A stretch of DNA of 64,000 bases from NCBI RefSeq assembly GCF_902833905.1, contig NZ_CADFGP010000033.1:1-64000 (forward strand), written 5' to 3'. The stretch is from Paraburkholderia tuberum STM678 (GTDB lineage: Bacteria; Pseudomonadota; Gammaproteobacteria; Burkholderiales; Burkholderiaceae). Numbering within the stretch: the stretch's first letter is position 1; the number at the start of each line of letters is the position of its first letter. Position numbers and translations under genes: made by a program. The notes under the pieces were generated by a model. The model was not told the origin of the DNA, did no database searches, and saw only the letters and a list, made by a program, of their open reading frames with translations. This document shows, piece after piece, positions 45,638 through 54,652 of the stretch.

Positions 45638-46672
45638 TTACCTCTTGGCACGCGGGGCTGCGCGGGCGGTCGGCGTCTTTTTCAGCCCGTCGACGAGTCG
45701 CCGTGTGACCTCCACTTCGGCTTCGGCACGCTCGGCCCGCCGCAGCGCATCCTGCAGGCTTGCCCGGGATTCGGCCAGCTCGTTCGCCATGGCCTGCTGC
45801 TGACTGGCGATGGCTTCGGCGCGTTGCAACGCGAGATCCAGTTCCGTGCGCAGCGCGGAGATCACGCCGGCGTGCTGGACCGCAGCGTCCTTGAGCTCGC
45901 TCTTCGCCGTAGCCAACTGTCCCCGCAGGCTGTCGAGCTGCTGCTCGCTTTTCTGACGCGCCGTGCGCTCCTGGTCGATTTCGCGTAGCGCGCGCTTTTC
46001 GTGCGCCTGGGCCCGCGTGTCGGCAGCGTCAGCCCGCTCTCTCGCACGCTCGATTTCCACACCGAGCTCGGTTTTGACGGAGGCGAGCTGGTTTGACGCC
46101 TCGTCCAACTGCCGGCGCACTTCCTGCAGGCGCGCTTCGGTTGCGGCGTGAGCCTGACGCTCGGCGGCCAGTGCGTCGCCGCTTTCCGCAAGCTGGGCGC
46201 GAACCGCCTCGAGTTGGACCTGCGTGGACGCGACCGCCTGCCGCGCGGCCTCGGCTTCGGCCACCGCCTGGTCCCGTGCGATTTCCGCTTCGTGCGCCTG
46301 ATGACGCGCCTCGGCGCGTAGGGCCGCCAGTTCGGTAGCGGATGCCTCGGAAGCGGAATGCCAGATGGTGAGGACAGCTTCGGCCGCGACTTGCTTGACG
46401 ACGTCCGGCAGGTCCGGGTGGTCGATCTTCACGCGCGTGCGCTCGCGCAGGTCTTGCCAGAAGCGGTTGAGCACGTCGGCCGGTGTGCTCATGCTGCCCT
46501 TGCGCACGAGGCTGTAGAGCTTGTTCGCGGTCGGCGTTACGCCGTAGCGGAAGAAGAGCAGTGCGCAGACCTCGCGGTACAGCTCCCGCGTGTCGGCGCA
46601 GCGGCCGCGGAGCGCGGCGATGTCGGCCAGCAGGGCTTGCTCGTCGAGGGTGGAACTGGAGTCGGGGGTCAT
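45638..46672 (-). CDS. tnpT: TnpT, coiled-coil cofactor of cointegrate resolution
   Basis: 344 residues. The N-terminal domain (about 1-110, FRYGVTPTANKLYSLVRKGS, then ADVLNRFWQDLRERTRVKID) resembles the KfrA-type DNA-binding domain. A very long Ala/Glu/Arg/Gln-rich coiled coil covers about 120-325, with a short basic tail (ARAAPRAKR). In Tn4651-type elements the divergent partner of tnpS encodes TnpT, which binds the resolution site and stimulates TnpS. Position and architecture match. The stop codon lies 6 bp inside the left repeat. Confidence 0.85.
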   Translation of the reverse strand: MTPDSSSTLDEQALLADIAALRGRCADTRELYREVCALLFFRYGVTPTANKLYSLVRKGSMSTPADVLNRFWQDLRERTRVKIDHPDLPDVVKQVAAEAVLTIWHSASEASATELAALRAEARHQAHEAEIARDQAVAEAEAARQAVASTQVQLEAVRAQLAESGDALAAERQAHAATEARLQEVRRQLDEASNQLASVKTELGVEIERARERADAADTRAQAHEKRALREIDQERTARQKSEQQLDSLRGQLATAKSELKDAAVQHAGVISALRTELDLALQRAEAIASQQQAMANELAESRASLQDALRRAERAEAEVEVTRRLVDGLKKTPTARAAPRAKR

Positions 46673-46815
46673 GAGTGGCGGTTCCGTCGCGTGGACATAT
46701 GCTAATAATACAACGTAACATGCTAATTATCTTGATAATATAGGCAGACTTTAGACATAATTGCGCTTCTGTCTAGGCTATACTGCGCACTGACCCTGCA
46801 CAACGCGTCCCACCC
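46673..46815. promoter_or_regulatory. tnpT-tnpS intergenic region, probable resolution site (rst)
   Basis: 143 bp, AT-rich against its surroundings, between divergent tnpT and tnpS. ATGCTAATAAT (46699-46709) and ATGCTAATTAT (46720-46730) are direct repeats 21 bp apart. In Tn4651 relatives the cointegrate resolution site and both promoters lie here. The site itself is inferred. Confidence 0.6.
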
Positions 46816-48015
46816 ATGACCCGCCCCGTTGCCCTCATTCAATCCGACAGTCCTGCCCGGCCCATCGAGCAGCTGCGCATTCCGGCCGACCTGTCCGGTG
46901 CCGCAGGCACGAACCGCGCGCGCAGTTCCATCCGGCACGTCAGCGCCGACGACGACCTGGCCGCAGTCACGGCGTGGCTCGCACGCTATACCGATGCGCC
47001 CGGCACCCTGACCGCCTATCGCAAGGAAGCCGAGCGACTGCTGCTGTGGGCGGTCATCCAGCATGGCAAGCCGTTGTCCTCGCTCACCCACGAGGATCTG
47101 CTTGTCTATCAGCACTTCCTGGCCGATCCGCAACCGGCCTGGCGCTGGGTCATGACGGCCCGCAAAAAGCCCGGCCGCGCGTCCCCGGATTGGCGACCGT
47201 TTGCCGGCCCTTTGTCGCCAACCAGCGGACGGCACGCGATGACGATTCTCAACGCGATGTTCGCCTGGCTCGTCGAGGCCGGTTACCTCGCTGGCAATCC
47301 CTTGTCGCTTGCGCGTCGCCGCGGCGTCGCCAGGAAACCGGCCGTGACGCGCTATCTGACCCACGAGTGGTGGGAGGTCGTCAAAACGACGATCGAGACG
47401 CTGCCCGTGGGCACCGAGCGCGAGCGACTGCACGCCGCACGCTGCCGCTGGCTCTTCACGGTCCTGTATCTGGCCGGCGTGCGCGCGACGGAGATCGCGA
47501 GCACGCCGATGGGCGCCGTGTTCTGTCGACGTGATGCCGCCGGCGTCGAACGCTGGTGGATCGAGGTGCTTGGCAAAGGTAACAAAACGCGCCTGGTGCC
47601 GGCCACCGACGAACTCATCGCCGAACTCGCCCGGTACCGGCGCGCGCACGGCCTGCCGCCATCCCCTTACCAGGGCGAGCGCCGCCCACTGCTGCTGCCG
47701 CTCATCGGTCACGAGAAGCCGCTCTCGCGCGGCTCGATCCACCAGATCGTCAAGGAAGTCTTCGCGTTGGCTGCGGCCCGGCTGCGCGCAAGGGGCCCCG
47801 AGTGGCAGGCCCAGGCCGATCAGCTCGCCCGCGCATCGGCGCATTGGGTCCGGCATACGGCCGGATCGCACATGACCGACCAGCAGGTCGACCTGCGTTT
47901 CGTGCGCGACAACCTCGGCCACGCGTCGCTCGCGACCACCAGCGTCTATCTGCATGCCGAGGACGATGCGCGGCACGAAGCCACGCAGACACGTCACCGG
48001 CTCGGCTGGAACTGA
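46816..48015 (+). CDS. tnpS: TnpS, tyrosine recombinase for cointegrate resolution
   Basis: 399 residues, close to the usual TnpS length. An N-terminal core-binding domain (TLTAYRKEAERLLLWAVIQH) is followed by a complete catalytic set: YLAGVRATEI (Arg), VLGKGNKTRLVPA (Lys), HWVRHTAGSH (His-x-x-Arg), and LGHASLATTSVYLHAEDD (His and nucleophilic Tyr). It ends 29 bp before tnpA. It separates the two replicons of a transposition cointegrate. Confidence 0.92.
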   Translation: MTRPVALIQSDSPARPIEQLRIPADLSGAAGTNRARSSIRHVSADDDLAAVTAWLARYTDAPGTLTAYRKEAERLLLWAVIQHGKPLSSLTHEDLLVYQHFLADPQPAWRWVMTARKKPGRASPDWRPFAGPLSPTSGRHAMTILNAMFAWLVEAGYLAGNPLSLARRRGVARKPAVTRYLTHEWWEVVKTTIETLPVGTERERLHAARCRWLFTVLYLAGVRATEIASTPMGAVFCRRDAAGVERWWIEVLGKGNKTRLVPATDELIAELARYRRAHGLPPSPYQGERRPLLLPLIGHEKPLSRGSIHQIVKEVFALAAARLRARGPEWQAQADQLARASAHWVRHTAGSHMTDQQVDLRFVRDNLGHASLATTSVYLHAEDDARHEATQTRHRLGWN

Positions 48016-48044
48016 CCGCTTGCCTGTCTTCTTCAAGGAGCCTC

Positions 48045-51000
48045 ATGCCACGCCGCTCGATCTTGTCGGCATCGGAGCGCGACAGTCTCCTGGCCATTCC
48101 CGAGGAGCGGGACGATCTGATTCGTCACTACACGTTCAGCGAATCCGATCTGTCCTTGATCCGTCAGCGGCGTGGTGACGCGAACCGTCTCGGCTATGCC
48201 GTGCAGCTCTGTCTGCTTCGATATCCGGGCCAGGGATGGTCGACGACGACGGAGGTGCCGCCCGCCATGCTGCAATGGATCAGCCAGCAGTTGGGCGTCG
48301 ATCCGGCGTGCTGGCCCCAGTACGCGAAGCGCGAGGAAACCCGTCGCGAACACCTGCTCGAGTTGCGTGCTCAGCTCGGCCTGTCGCCGTTCAATCTGTC
48401 CCACTATCGCACCGCGGTGCACGCGCTGGTCAGCCTGGCGATGCAAACGGACAAGGGCGTCGTGCTCGCCCAGGCGCTGGTTGAGCACCTGCGCCGGCAA
48501 GCCATCCTGCTGCCCAAGGACGCGGTCATCGAGCGCATCTGTGCCGAGGCGATCACGCGCGCGACGCGCCAGATCTATCGGGTGCTGACGGAGCCGCTCT
48601 CGGAGGAGCACGGCCATCGGCTCGACCGGTTGCTGCAGCGCCGCGCCGACGGACGCATGACGTGGCTCGCCTGGCTACGGCAGCCACCGGGCAAGGCGAG
48701 CTCGAGGCAAATGCTGCAACACATCGATCGCCTGAAACTGCTGCAGGCCGTCGATTTGCCAGCCGGCCTCGACCGGCTGGTCCACCGTAACCGGCTGCTC
48801 AAGATTGCCCGTGAAGGCGGGCAGATGACGCCACACGACCTCGCGAAGTTCGAACCGCAGCGCCGGCACGCGACGCTCGCGGCGAGTGTGATGGAAGCGA
48901 CGGCGACGGTGACGGACGAGATCGTCGAGCTGCACGACCGCATCGTCGGGCGGCTCTTTAACACCGCGAAGAAAAAACACCAGGAGCGGTTCCACCGCGC
49001 GGGCAAGGCCATCAACGACAAGGTGAGACTATTCGGGAAACTGGGCCGGGCCCTGCTCAAGGCGAAGGAGGACGGCGTCGATGCGTTCAAGGCGATCGAA
49101 TCCGTCATCTCATGGGACGCCTTCACCCAAAGTGTCACCGAGGCCGAGCAACTGGCGCAGCCCGAGGCGTTCGATTTCCTGCACGAGATCGGTGACCACT
49201 ACGCAACCTTGCGCCGCTATGTGCCGGCCTTCCTCGAGGTTCTGAAGCTGCGCGCGGCGCCGGCGGCCGTCGACGTGCTCGACGCCATTAACACGATTCG
49301 CACCATGGATAGCGACGGCACACGCAAGTTGCCCGCCGACGCGCCGACCAGGTTCATCAAGCCGCGCTGGAGGCCGCTGGTATTCACGAATGCCGGGCTC
49401 GAGCGCCGGTACTACGAGTTGTGCGCGCTCTACGAGCTGAAGAACGCTCTGCGCTCGGGCGACGTCTGGGTGCAAGGTTCCCGCCAGTTTAAGGATTTCG
49501 ACGACTATCTGTTGCCGGCCGAAAAATTCCAAGCCATCCGGCGGGAGAACCTGCTGCCACTGCCTATCACGACCGACTGCGAGCAGTATCTCCTGGAGCG
49601 GCGGCAGTTGCTCGAGCAGCGGCTGGAAACGGTCAACCGGCTCGCGGCGGCCAACGATCTGCCCGATGCCATCATCACGGACTCGGGCCTGAAGATCACG
49701 CCGCTCGATGCGGTGGTACCGGACGACGCGGAAGCGCTGATCGGCCAGACCGCGCTGATGCTGCCGCGCGTGAAGATCACCGAGCTGTTGATGGAGGTGG
49801 ACGCGTGGACCGGCTTCACCTCTCACTTCACGCACCTGAAGACCGGCGAGACGACTCAGGACAAGACGCTGCTGCTCACAACGATCCTCGCGGATGCGAT
49901 CAACCTCGGCCTCACGAAGATGGCCGAGGCCTGCCCAGGCACGACCTACGCAAAACTGGCGTGGCTTCAGGCATGGCACATCCGCGACGAGACGTATTCC
50001 CAGGCGCTGGCCGAACTCGTCAACGCCCAGCACGTCCATCCGTTCGCCGCTCACTGGGGAGATGGCACGACCTCATCATCCGATGGCCAGCGCTTCCGCG
50101 CCGGCGGCCGCGCGCAGAGCACCGGGCACGTCAATCCCAAGTACGGCGCCGAGCCGGGCCGGATGTTCTACACGCACATCTCGGATCAGTATGCGCCGTT
50201 CTATCCGAATCTCGTCAACGTTGGTGTTCGCGACTCGACCTACGTGCTCGACGGGCTGCTCTACCACGAGTCGGATCTGCGCATTCAGGAGCACTACACC
50301 GACACCAACGGCTTTACCGATCATGTCTTCGCGCTGATGCACCTGCTCGGATTCCGCTTCGCGCCGCGCATCCGCGATCTGGACGACATGAAGCTCTACG
50401 TGCCCGGCAGCGTGAAGGACTATCCCGCGCTTGCAGCGATGATCGGTGATACGTACAACGAGAAGCACATCCAGCGAAGCTGGGAGGAGGTCTTGCGGCT
50501 GGCAACGTCGATCCGGCAGGGCACTGTCACGGCCTCGCTGATGCTGCGCAAGCTCGGCAGCTATCCGCGCCAGAACGGCCTCGCGCTCGCGCTGCGCGAG
50601 ATCGGCCGCATCGAGCGCACGCTCTTCATCCTCGAGTGGCTACAGAACGTCGAGCTGCGCCGCCGCGTGCACGCCGGCCTGAACAAGGGCGAGGCGCGCA
50701 ACGCGCTCGCCCGGGCGGTGTTTTTCTGCCGTCTCGGCGAAATCCGGGACCGCAGTTTCGAGGCCCAGCGCTATCGCGCCAGTGGCCTGAATCTGGTCAC
50801 CGCCGCAATCGTACAGTGGAACACTGTCTATCTTGAGCGCGCCGTGCAGGCGATGCATACGAGGGGGCTACCCGTCGATGTCGCCTTGCTGCCTTATCTT
50901 TCGCCGCTGGGATGGGAACACGTCAACCTGACCGGCGACTACGTGTGGCGGCAAAGTCAGAAGCTGCCGGCCGGCAAGTTCAGGCCGTTGCGACCCGTAC

Positions 51001-51092
51001 CGGAGACTCAACTGTCCACTCCGCGTGCGAGACAATCCGCATCAGGGCACATCGAGCCAGAGGCGATACCAGACGAGACCGACGGCTTATAA
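48045..51092 (+). CDS. tnpA: Tn3-family transposase TnpA
   Basis: 1015 residues, the full Tn3 length. AAGGAG lies just before ATG 48045, and the frame is open further upstream only by overlap with tnpS. The N-terminal domain starts SILSASERDSLLAIPEERDD. The catalytic part shows MEVDAWTGFTSHFTHLKTG (first Asp), YTHISDQYAPFYPNLVNV (second Asp), and LEWLQNVELRRRVHAGLNKG with EARNALARAVFF (Glu). No disruption is seen, so replicative transposition may still be possible. Confidence 0.95.
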   Translation: MPRRSILSASERDSLLAIPEERDDLIRHYTFSESDLSLIRQRRGDANRLGYAVQLCLLRYPGQGWSTTTEVPPAMLQWISQQLGVDPACWPQYAKREETRREHLLELRAQLGLSPFNLSHYRTAVHALVSLAMQTDKGVVLAQALVEHLRRQAILLPKDAVIERICAEAITRATRQIYRVLTEPLSEEHGHRLDRLLQRRADGRMTWLAWLRQPPGKASSRQMLQHIDRLKLLQAVDLPAGLDRLVHRNRLLKIAREGGQMTPHDLAKFEPQRRHATLAASVMEATATVTDEIVELHDRIVGRLFNTAKKKHQERFHRAGKAINDKVRLFGKLGRALLKAKEDGVDAFKAIESVISWDAFTQSVTEAEQLAQPEAFDFLHEIGDHYATLRRYVPAFLEVLKLRAAPAAVDVLDAINTIRTMDSDGTRKLPADAPTRFIKPRWRPLVFTNAGLERRYYELCALYELKNALRSGDVWVQGSRQFKDFDDYLLPAEKFQAIRRENLLPLPITTDCEQYLLERRQLLEQRLETVNRLAAANDLPDAIITDSGLKITPLDAVVPDDAEALIGQTALMLPRVKITELLMEVDAWTGFTSHFTHLKTGETTQDKTLLLTTILADAINLGLTKMAEACPGTTYAKLAWLQAWHIRDETYSQALAELVNAQHVHPFAAHWGDGTTSSSDGQRFRAGGRAQSTGHVNPKYGAEPGRMFYTHISDQYAPFYPNLVNVGVRDSTYVLDGLLYHESDLRIQEHYTDTNGFTDHVFALMHLLGFRFAPRIRDLDDMKLYVPGSVKDYPALAAMIGDTYNEKHIQRSWEEVLRLATSIRQGTVTASLMLRKLGSYPRQNGLALALREIGRIERTLFILEWLQNVELRRRVHAGLNKGEARNALARAVFFCRLGEIRDRSFEAQRYRASGLNLVTAAIVQWNTVYLERAVQAMHTRGLPVDVALLPYLSPLGWEHVNLTGDYVWRQSQKLPAGKFRPLRPVPETQLSTPRARQSASGHIEPEAIPDETDGL

Positions 51093-51203
51093 TCGATCGA
51101 CAAAGCGAATCCGGTTGGCGCCGGTCGATTCGCGATCATCCCGCTTCGCCAGGAAGCGGGGTGCCGCCCCTCCCTTGAACGCCCACGAACACACAGGCCT
51201 GTT

Positions 51204-51911
51204 GTGAACCAGACCACCGATCAGTCGCTTACCGATGACGAGTTCGCTCGCCTTTCTGGATTTCTCGATGCTATTGGTCCGAGCGCGATGAACATCGAAA
51301 TGCTCGATGGTTACTTTGCGGCGCTGATCTGCGGGCCCGACATGGTGCCACCGAGCGAGTATCTGCCCCAGATATGGGGCGAGGATTTCGCTTTCGAGAG
51401 TGATGAGCAGACTGCCGAGATCATGGGCCTGCTCATGCGTCACTGGAACACGATCGCGACCGAGTTGCTCCATACCCTGGACGAGCCGGACGTGTATCTA
51501 CCCGTGCTTCTCGAAGGAGACGATGGCATCGCGCCCGGTAACGATTGGGCTCACGGCTTCATGCGCGGCGTCGAGACACGTCCGGCAAGCTGGGGTGAAC
51601 TCATCCACGAGGATCACGGCGGCCCCGTGCTGCCGATCATGATGTTGCATCATGAACACGACCCCGACCCGCAGATGCGACCCCCGCCGATTCCTCCGGA
51701 AAAGCGCGAGGAACTGTTGCAGGCGATGATCGCGGGGCTGACCCACATCTACCGTTACTTCGCGCCCCACCGGCGAGCGCTCGCAAGCCTTCCGGCTCAT
51801 CTTCCCGTGCGCCGGGACGGCCGGAAGGTCGGGCGCAATGAACCGTGCCCGTGTGGTAGCGGCCGCAAGTACAAGCATTGCTGTCTCGCAAACGAGCCGA
51901 CTCTGCATTGA
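51204..51911 (+). CDS. UPF0149/YecA-type protein with C-terminal SEC-C zinc motif
   Basis: 235 residues. The N-terminal UPF0149 (YecA-like) domain covers about 10-180: FLDAIGPSAMNIEMLDGYFA, GNDWAHGFMRGVE and HLPVRRD. The C-terminus holds the SEC-C motif GRNEPCPCGSGRKYKHCC, a zinc-binding tail shared with SecA. It is the first cargo gene after tnpA. Its role is unknown; SEC-C/YecA proteins are thought to touch the ribosome or the Sec system. GTG 51204 is the start. Confidence 0.85.
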   Translation: MNQTTDQSLTDDEFARLSGFLDAIGPSAMNIEMLDGYFAALICGPDMVPPSEYLPQIWGEDFAFESDEQTAEIMGLLMRHWNTIATELLHTLDEPDVYLPVLLEGDDGIAPGNDWAHGFMRGVETRPASWGELIHEDHGGPVLPIMMLHHEHDPDPQMRPPPIPPEKREELLQAMIAGLTHIYRYFAPHRRALASLPAHLPVRRDGRKVGRNEPCPCGSGRKYKHCCLANEPTLH

Positions 51912-51940
51912 TCAACCACGCAACCAAGGGAGAAGGGAGA

Positions 51941-52292
51941 TGCCACAGGGAGCCGACGATTTGCCATTGAATGCCAATGGCCCAGCGTACACGTCGCAGC
52001 AGGACCGTCACGGCGTGCCGCTATCGTACGTCGGCGAGAAACTCGGTCGCGCGATCGGGGATTTGCATCGGCACGCGCAATGCTGCCAGGGGGACGCGAT
52101 GATTTGCGAGGCGCCATGTACCACCTTCTGGTCGCGTACCTGGGACTTCATAATATGCTGGGCAAGGCGAACGACCATACCCTGACGGATCGGCTACTTA
52201 ACGGCAGCAGCCAAAACCTGGAAACGTGGCTGCGTCTGGTTGACCGGGAAGGCGATGTCCACGGACTTGCGGGCCTAGACAATCGCGACTAA
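51941..52292 (+). pseudogene. hypothetical protein interrupted by a frameshift
   Basis: ATG 51941 (MPQGADDLPLNANGPAYTSQ) follows GAGAAGGGAG. The frame is in phase up to about residue 48 (HRHAQCC). From a run of five G at about 52090 the other frame continues sensibly as GRDDLRGAMYHLLVAYLGLH and NMLGKANDHTLTDRLLNGSS. One base gained or lost in the G run would explain it, by mutation or sequencing error. I do not recognise the family. Confidence 0.55.
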
Positions 52293-52423
52293 GCAATCTT
52301 CATCGGCGGGGGCTGAGTCGGGGGCAATTGATCGCCTATGGGCGACGAACTTTCGGGTGCTGCCAACAAAACCTGTAGGCCGTACGCCGACGCTCGAACG
52401 TTACTCACTATGGGAGCGGAGCC

Positions 52424-52852
52424 ATGGTTGCAGTCAAACACGACGATCTTTCTATGGCCTTCGACTTCGTTAGCTACGCGGCGCCGATGGAGCATAACGC
52501 GTATGTCTCGCTCGATACAGGCAAAGTCTATTGGACTTCTGATTCCAACGACGCATTCGACGAGGATATTCCTGACGATCTTGAAACTTCGGACCGCTAC
52601 CTTGCGATACCGCATAAGAACGATCTCGATCTTGGACGAAGTCTCGCCTTGCGCTTTGTTGCACAAACGTTGCCCGCGTGTTACGAGCAGGTCGAAGGAT
52701 TTTTCCGACGGCAAGGGGCTTATGCCCGCTTCAAGGATTTGCTGGAGCGCGAAGGCGTTCTCGAACTCTGGTATTCGTTTGAAGCCGACGCTGTCGAAAA
52801 AGCGATGAGGCAATGGGGCACTGAAAACGGGCTCGAGATTCTTGAGACGTGA
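52424..52852 (+). CDS. UPF0158 family protein
   Basis: 142 residues. Family features are AYVSLDTGKVYWTSD, LPDD-like DIPDDLETSDRYLAIPHKND (with the conserved IPHKNDLDLG), FFRRQGAYARFKDLLEREGV, LELWYSFE and AMRQWGTENGLEI. The function is unknown in all organisms I know of. It is Tn3 cargo, one gene before the GIY-YIG-like protein. Confidence 0.85.
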   Translation: MVAVKHDDLSMAFDFVSYAAPMEHNAYVSLDTGKVYWTSDSNDAFDEDIPDDLETSDRYLAIPHKNDLDLGRSLALRFVAQTLPACYEQVEGFFRRQGAYARFKDLLEREGVLELWYSFEADAVEKAMRQWGTENGLEILET

Positions 52853-52946
52853 CGGGCCGGTTACACACGCCCAAATGTCTGGCCGCACAGGTTTTGTCAG
52901 CCGCGCTATGTCCCAGTGAAGTGCATAACCAGGAACGGGCCCAAAC

Positions 52947-53963
52947 ATGCCTACAACCGTTTCTGAAGCGTTCGCTGCCGCAGGGCTCAGTCCAGGTGGG
53001 AGCGTCCCCTGGGGCACGAAACCAGCGTTGCCTGAGCGTGGCGTTTACATCGTTTCGCTTACGGACTCTCTAGATTCGCTCCAGGGGGCCCTGCCGCGCG
53101 CCCCGTTGTCACCGACTGCCTTCGAGCAATGGCTGAGCGTGTGCCCTGAACTCACCGTAGACGGTGCCAGACCACCCCTTGAGCAATTGATTCAGAGGGT
53201 GGCGGCCTTCTGGTTACCAGACGAAGTCGTTCTATACGTCGGGCTCGCGGAATCCCAATCGCTGTCGGACCGATTGGGCCAGTACTACCAAACGCCGCTT
53301 GGAAAACGTACTCCCCATGCCGGGGGCTACTTTCTGAAGCTGCTATCGAATCTCCATGGCCTTTGGGTCCATTATGCGGCCAGCGCCAACCCCACCCACG
53401 CAGAATCAGTGATAATTGGTCTGTTCTCCTCAAATGTTTCCGACACGGCCAAGCGCGACCTCAAGGACCCTGTGCATCCGTTTCCGTTCGCCAATCTCGA
53501 GTGGCCTCGTGGCGTTCGAAAAGTACACGGACTACGGGGTGCCACCGAACGCCGAGCGAATCAGCCGAAGTCTACAACTCGCACTAAAAACCACGCGTCG
53601 CGATCCGGGCACACCTCCCCGTCGCGAAGTCTCTTTGACCGGGCCGTCACTGCAATCGCGCCTCAAGGCAACTACGCCTCATGCAAGGCGCAACGGGTGA
53701 CAGCGAAGAACCTATCCCGTGGCCAGATTCGTATTCCGTCGACGGGAGTGTCCTCAGCCAAGTCGTTGTTCCCGGCCTCAAGGTCGGCTGTTCGCGTTGT
53801 CCTGCGCGGATCGCTGCTGCGGGCCTCTTGGGATCCGCGGATTGGGCCTGATCGCGAGCGCTCCGGAGTGTTACGCGTCGGAGCGATCCTACGGGATCTA
53901 GTGGGTGAAAACGAAGTTCTTATTGTCACTGAGCGCATTGACGGCGCCATCTCCATCGACTGA
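52947..53963 (+). CDS. GIY-YIG nuclease-like protein with a distinct C-terminal domain
   Basis: 338 residues. The N-terminal domain fits the GIY-YIG fold: ERGVYIVSL (GVY strand), VVLYVGLAES (YVG strand), SLSDRLGQYY with the expected Arg, and NPTHAESVIIG with the expected catalytic Glu. A less structured linker (about 170-230) leads to a C-terminal domain, QRVTAKNLSRGQIRIPSTGV, AVRVVLRGSLLRASWDPRIG, DRERSGVLRVGAIL. Its strand pattern and Arg/Trp content resemble B3-like DNA-recognition domains of restriction-type proteins (by eye only). A sequence-specific endonuclease or restriction-like role is plausible but not proven. Last cargo gene of the Tn3 element. Confidence 0.65.
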   Translation: MPTTVSEAFAAAGLSPGGSVPWGTKPALPERGVYIVSLTDSLDSLQGALPRAPLSPTAFEQWLSVCPELTVDGARPPLEQLIQRVAAFWLPDEVVLYVGLAESQSLSDRLGQYYQTPLGKRTPHAGGYFLKLLSNLHGLWVHYAASANPTHAESVIIGLFSSNVSDTAKRDLKDPVHPFPFANLEWPRGVRKVHGLRGATERRANQPKSTTRTKNHASRSGHTSPSRSLFDRAVTAIAPQGNYASCKAQRVTAKNLSRGQIRIPSTGVSSAKSLFPASRSAVRVVLRGSLLRASWDPRIGPDRERSGVLRVGAILRDLVGENEVLIVTERIDGAISID

Positions 53964-54309
53964 CGCACGAGAGCGATAACGACCTATGTCGCCGTCAGGA
54001 ACCGACTGGGCTTATGCGTTAGCGGCAGACGCTGTGAATGGCTGGTTGCTGAAAGGGCGCCGTTTGTGCTGCGCAGGCGATCCGCGAGGCGGCGCCGGTA
54101 CGGTGGCGAACTCCTCGGCCGGCGCCAGCGTGCCGCAACCGCCGCCAGTCTAGTCCGCATCAGGACTGACTGACGAATCGCCAAAGCCCGATCGCACGTG
54201 CAGGACGCGCTGCGGCGTACCGAGACCGAGGCGGGCGTCACGCGGCTTCCCGACGGGCTAAAACAGAACCTCATCCATCCGCAGCGCGACGCGCCAAGGG
54301 CTGCGTCGG
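53964..54309. other. stretch without a supported gene, right end of the Tn3 cargo
   Basis: About 350 bp. A short + strand frame ending in TRLPDGLKQNLIHPQRDAPR looks like the end of a lost gene, but I cannot name it. Confidence 0.35.
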
Positions 54310-54347
54310 CTTAGCGTACGATTTTTTCCGAATTCTGAAGCCACCTC
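54310..54347 (-). repeat. right terminal inverted repeat of the Tn3 transposon
   Basis: The inverted copy of the left repeat, starting GAGGTGGCTTC on the minus strand; one mismatch in 38 (second base). Confidence 0.9.
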
Positions 54348-54652
54348 CATTTGCCTTTCTGCCGGCAATTATGAAGGGTCGGATAGTTTTGGGTATCCGA
54401 CCTTCGTTCGCGGAAATCGGGGCGAAGGATGACCGGCTGAACCGCGCGCCCGACAGCGCTCTCTCGCCTGCCTGCGGATCGATAGGGAAGTGACGGGCGT
54501 CCAGCCAATCATTCAAGCGGCGAGTGCCGAACCGCGACCGCGAGATAGGGACGGTCTGCGATTGAACCAACGCCCGGGAGCCAGCCAGTATGACTGAGCG
54601 CATGCAATTTGACATAATTAAGATTATCAACCATTAACGTTGTCAGAGCTTT
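54348..54652. other. stretch without a gene between the Tn3 end and the first ISNCY element
   Basis: Contains the hairpin at 54377-54402 and otherwise nothing recognised. Confidence 0.4.
54377..54402. repeat. hairpin element, copy 1
   Basis: GGTCGGATA (54377-54385) pairs with TATCCGACC (54394-54402). The flanks AAGGGTCGGATAGTT and TATCCGACC-TTCGTT recur in copy 2 at 57899-57926. No T-tract follows. Confidence 0.8.

Larger units (their letters stand above)
45595..54347 (+). mobile_element. Tn3-family transposon of the Tn4651 type
   Basis: Bounded by 38-bp inverted repeats that differ at one visible position. The set tnpT (-), tnpS (+), tnpA (+), with a tyrosine recombinase in place of a serine resolvase, is the Tn4651 arrangement. 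Cargo lies between tnpA and the right end: a SEC-C protein, a frameshifted hypothetical, a UPF0158 protein and a GIY-YIG-like protein. The flanking 5-mers (CAGAA left, CATTT right) do not match. Confidence 0.88.

Noticed and set aside
46723..48036. A 437-codon minus-strand frame opposite tnpS
   Set aside because: It is the antisense shadow of a tyrosine recombinase gene with all catalytic motifs on the + strand.
49110..50054. A 314-codon minus-strand frame inside tnpA
   Set aside because: Antisense to an intact Tn3 transposase, with no independent support.
52289..53017. A 242-codon minus-strand frame across the UPF0158 gene
   Set aside because: The + strand UPF0158 protein is clearly recognised, and this frame only mirrors it.
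54271..54630. A 119-codon minus-strand frame across the right Tn3 end
   Set aside because: It includes the terminal repeat itself (RIRKKSYAKP comes from the repeat), so it is a chance frame.
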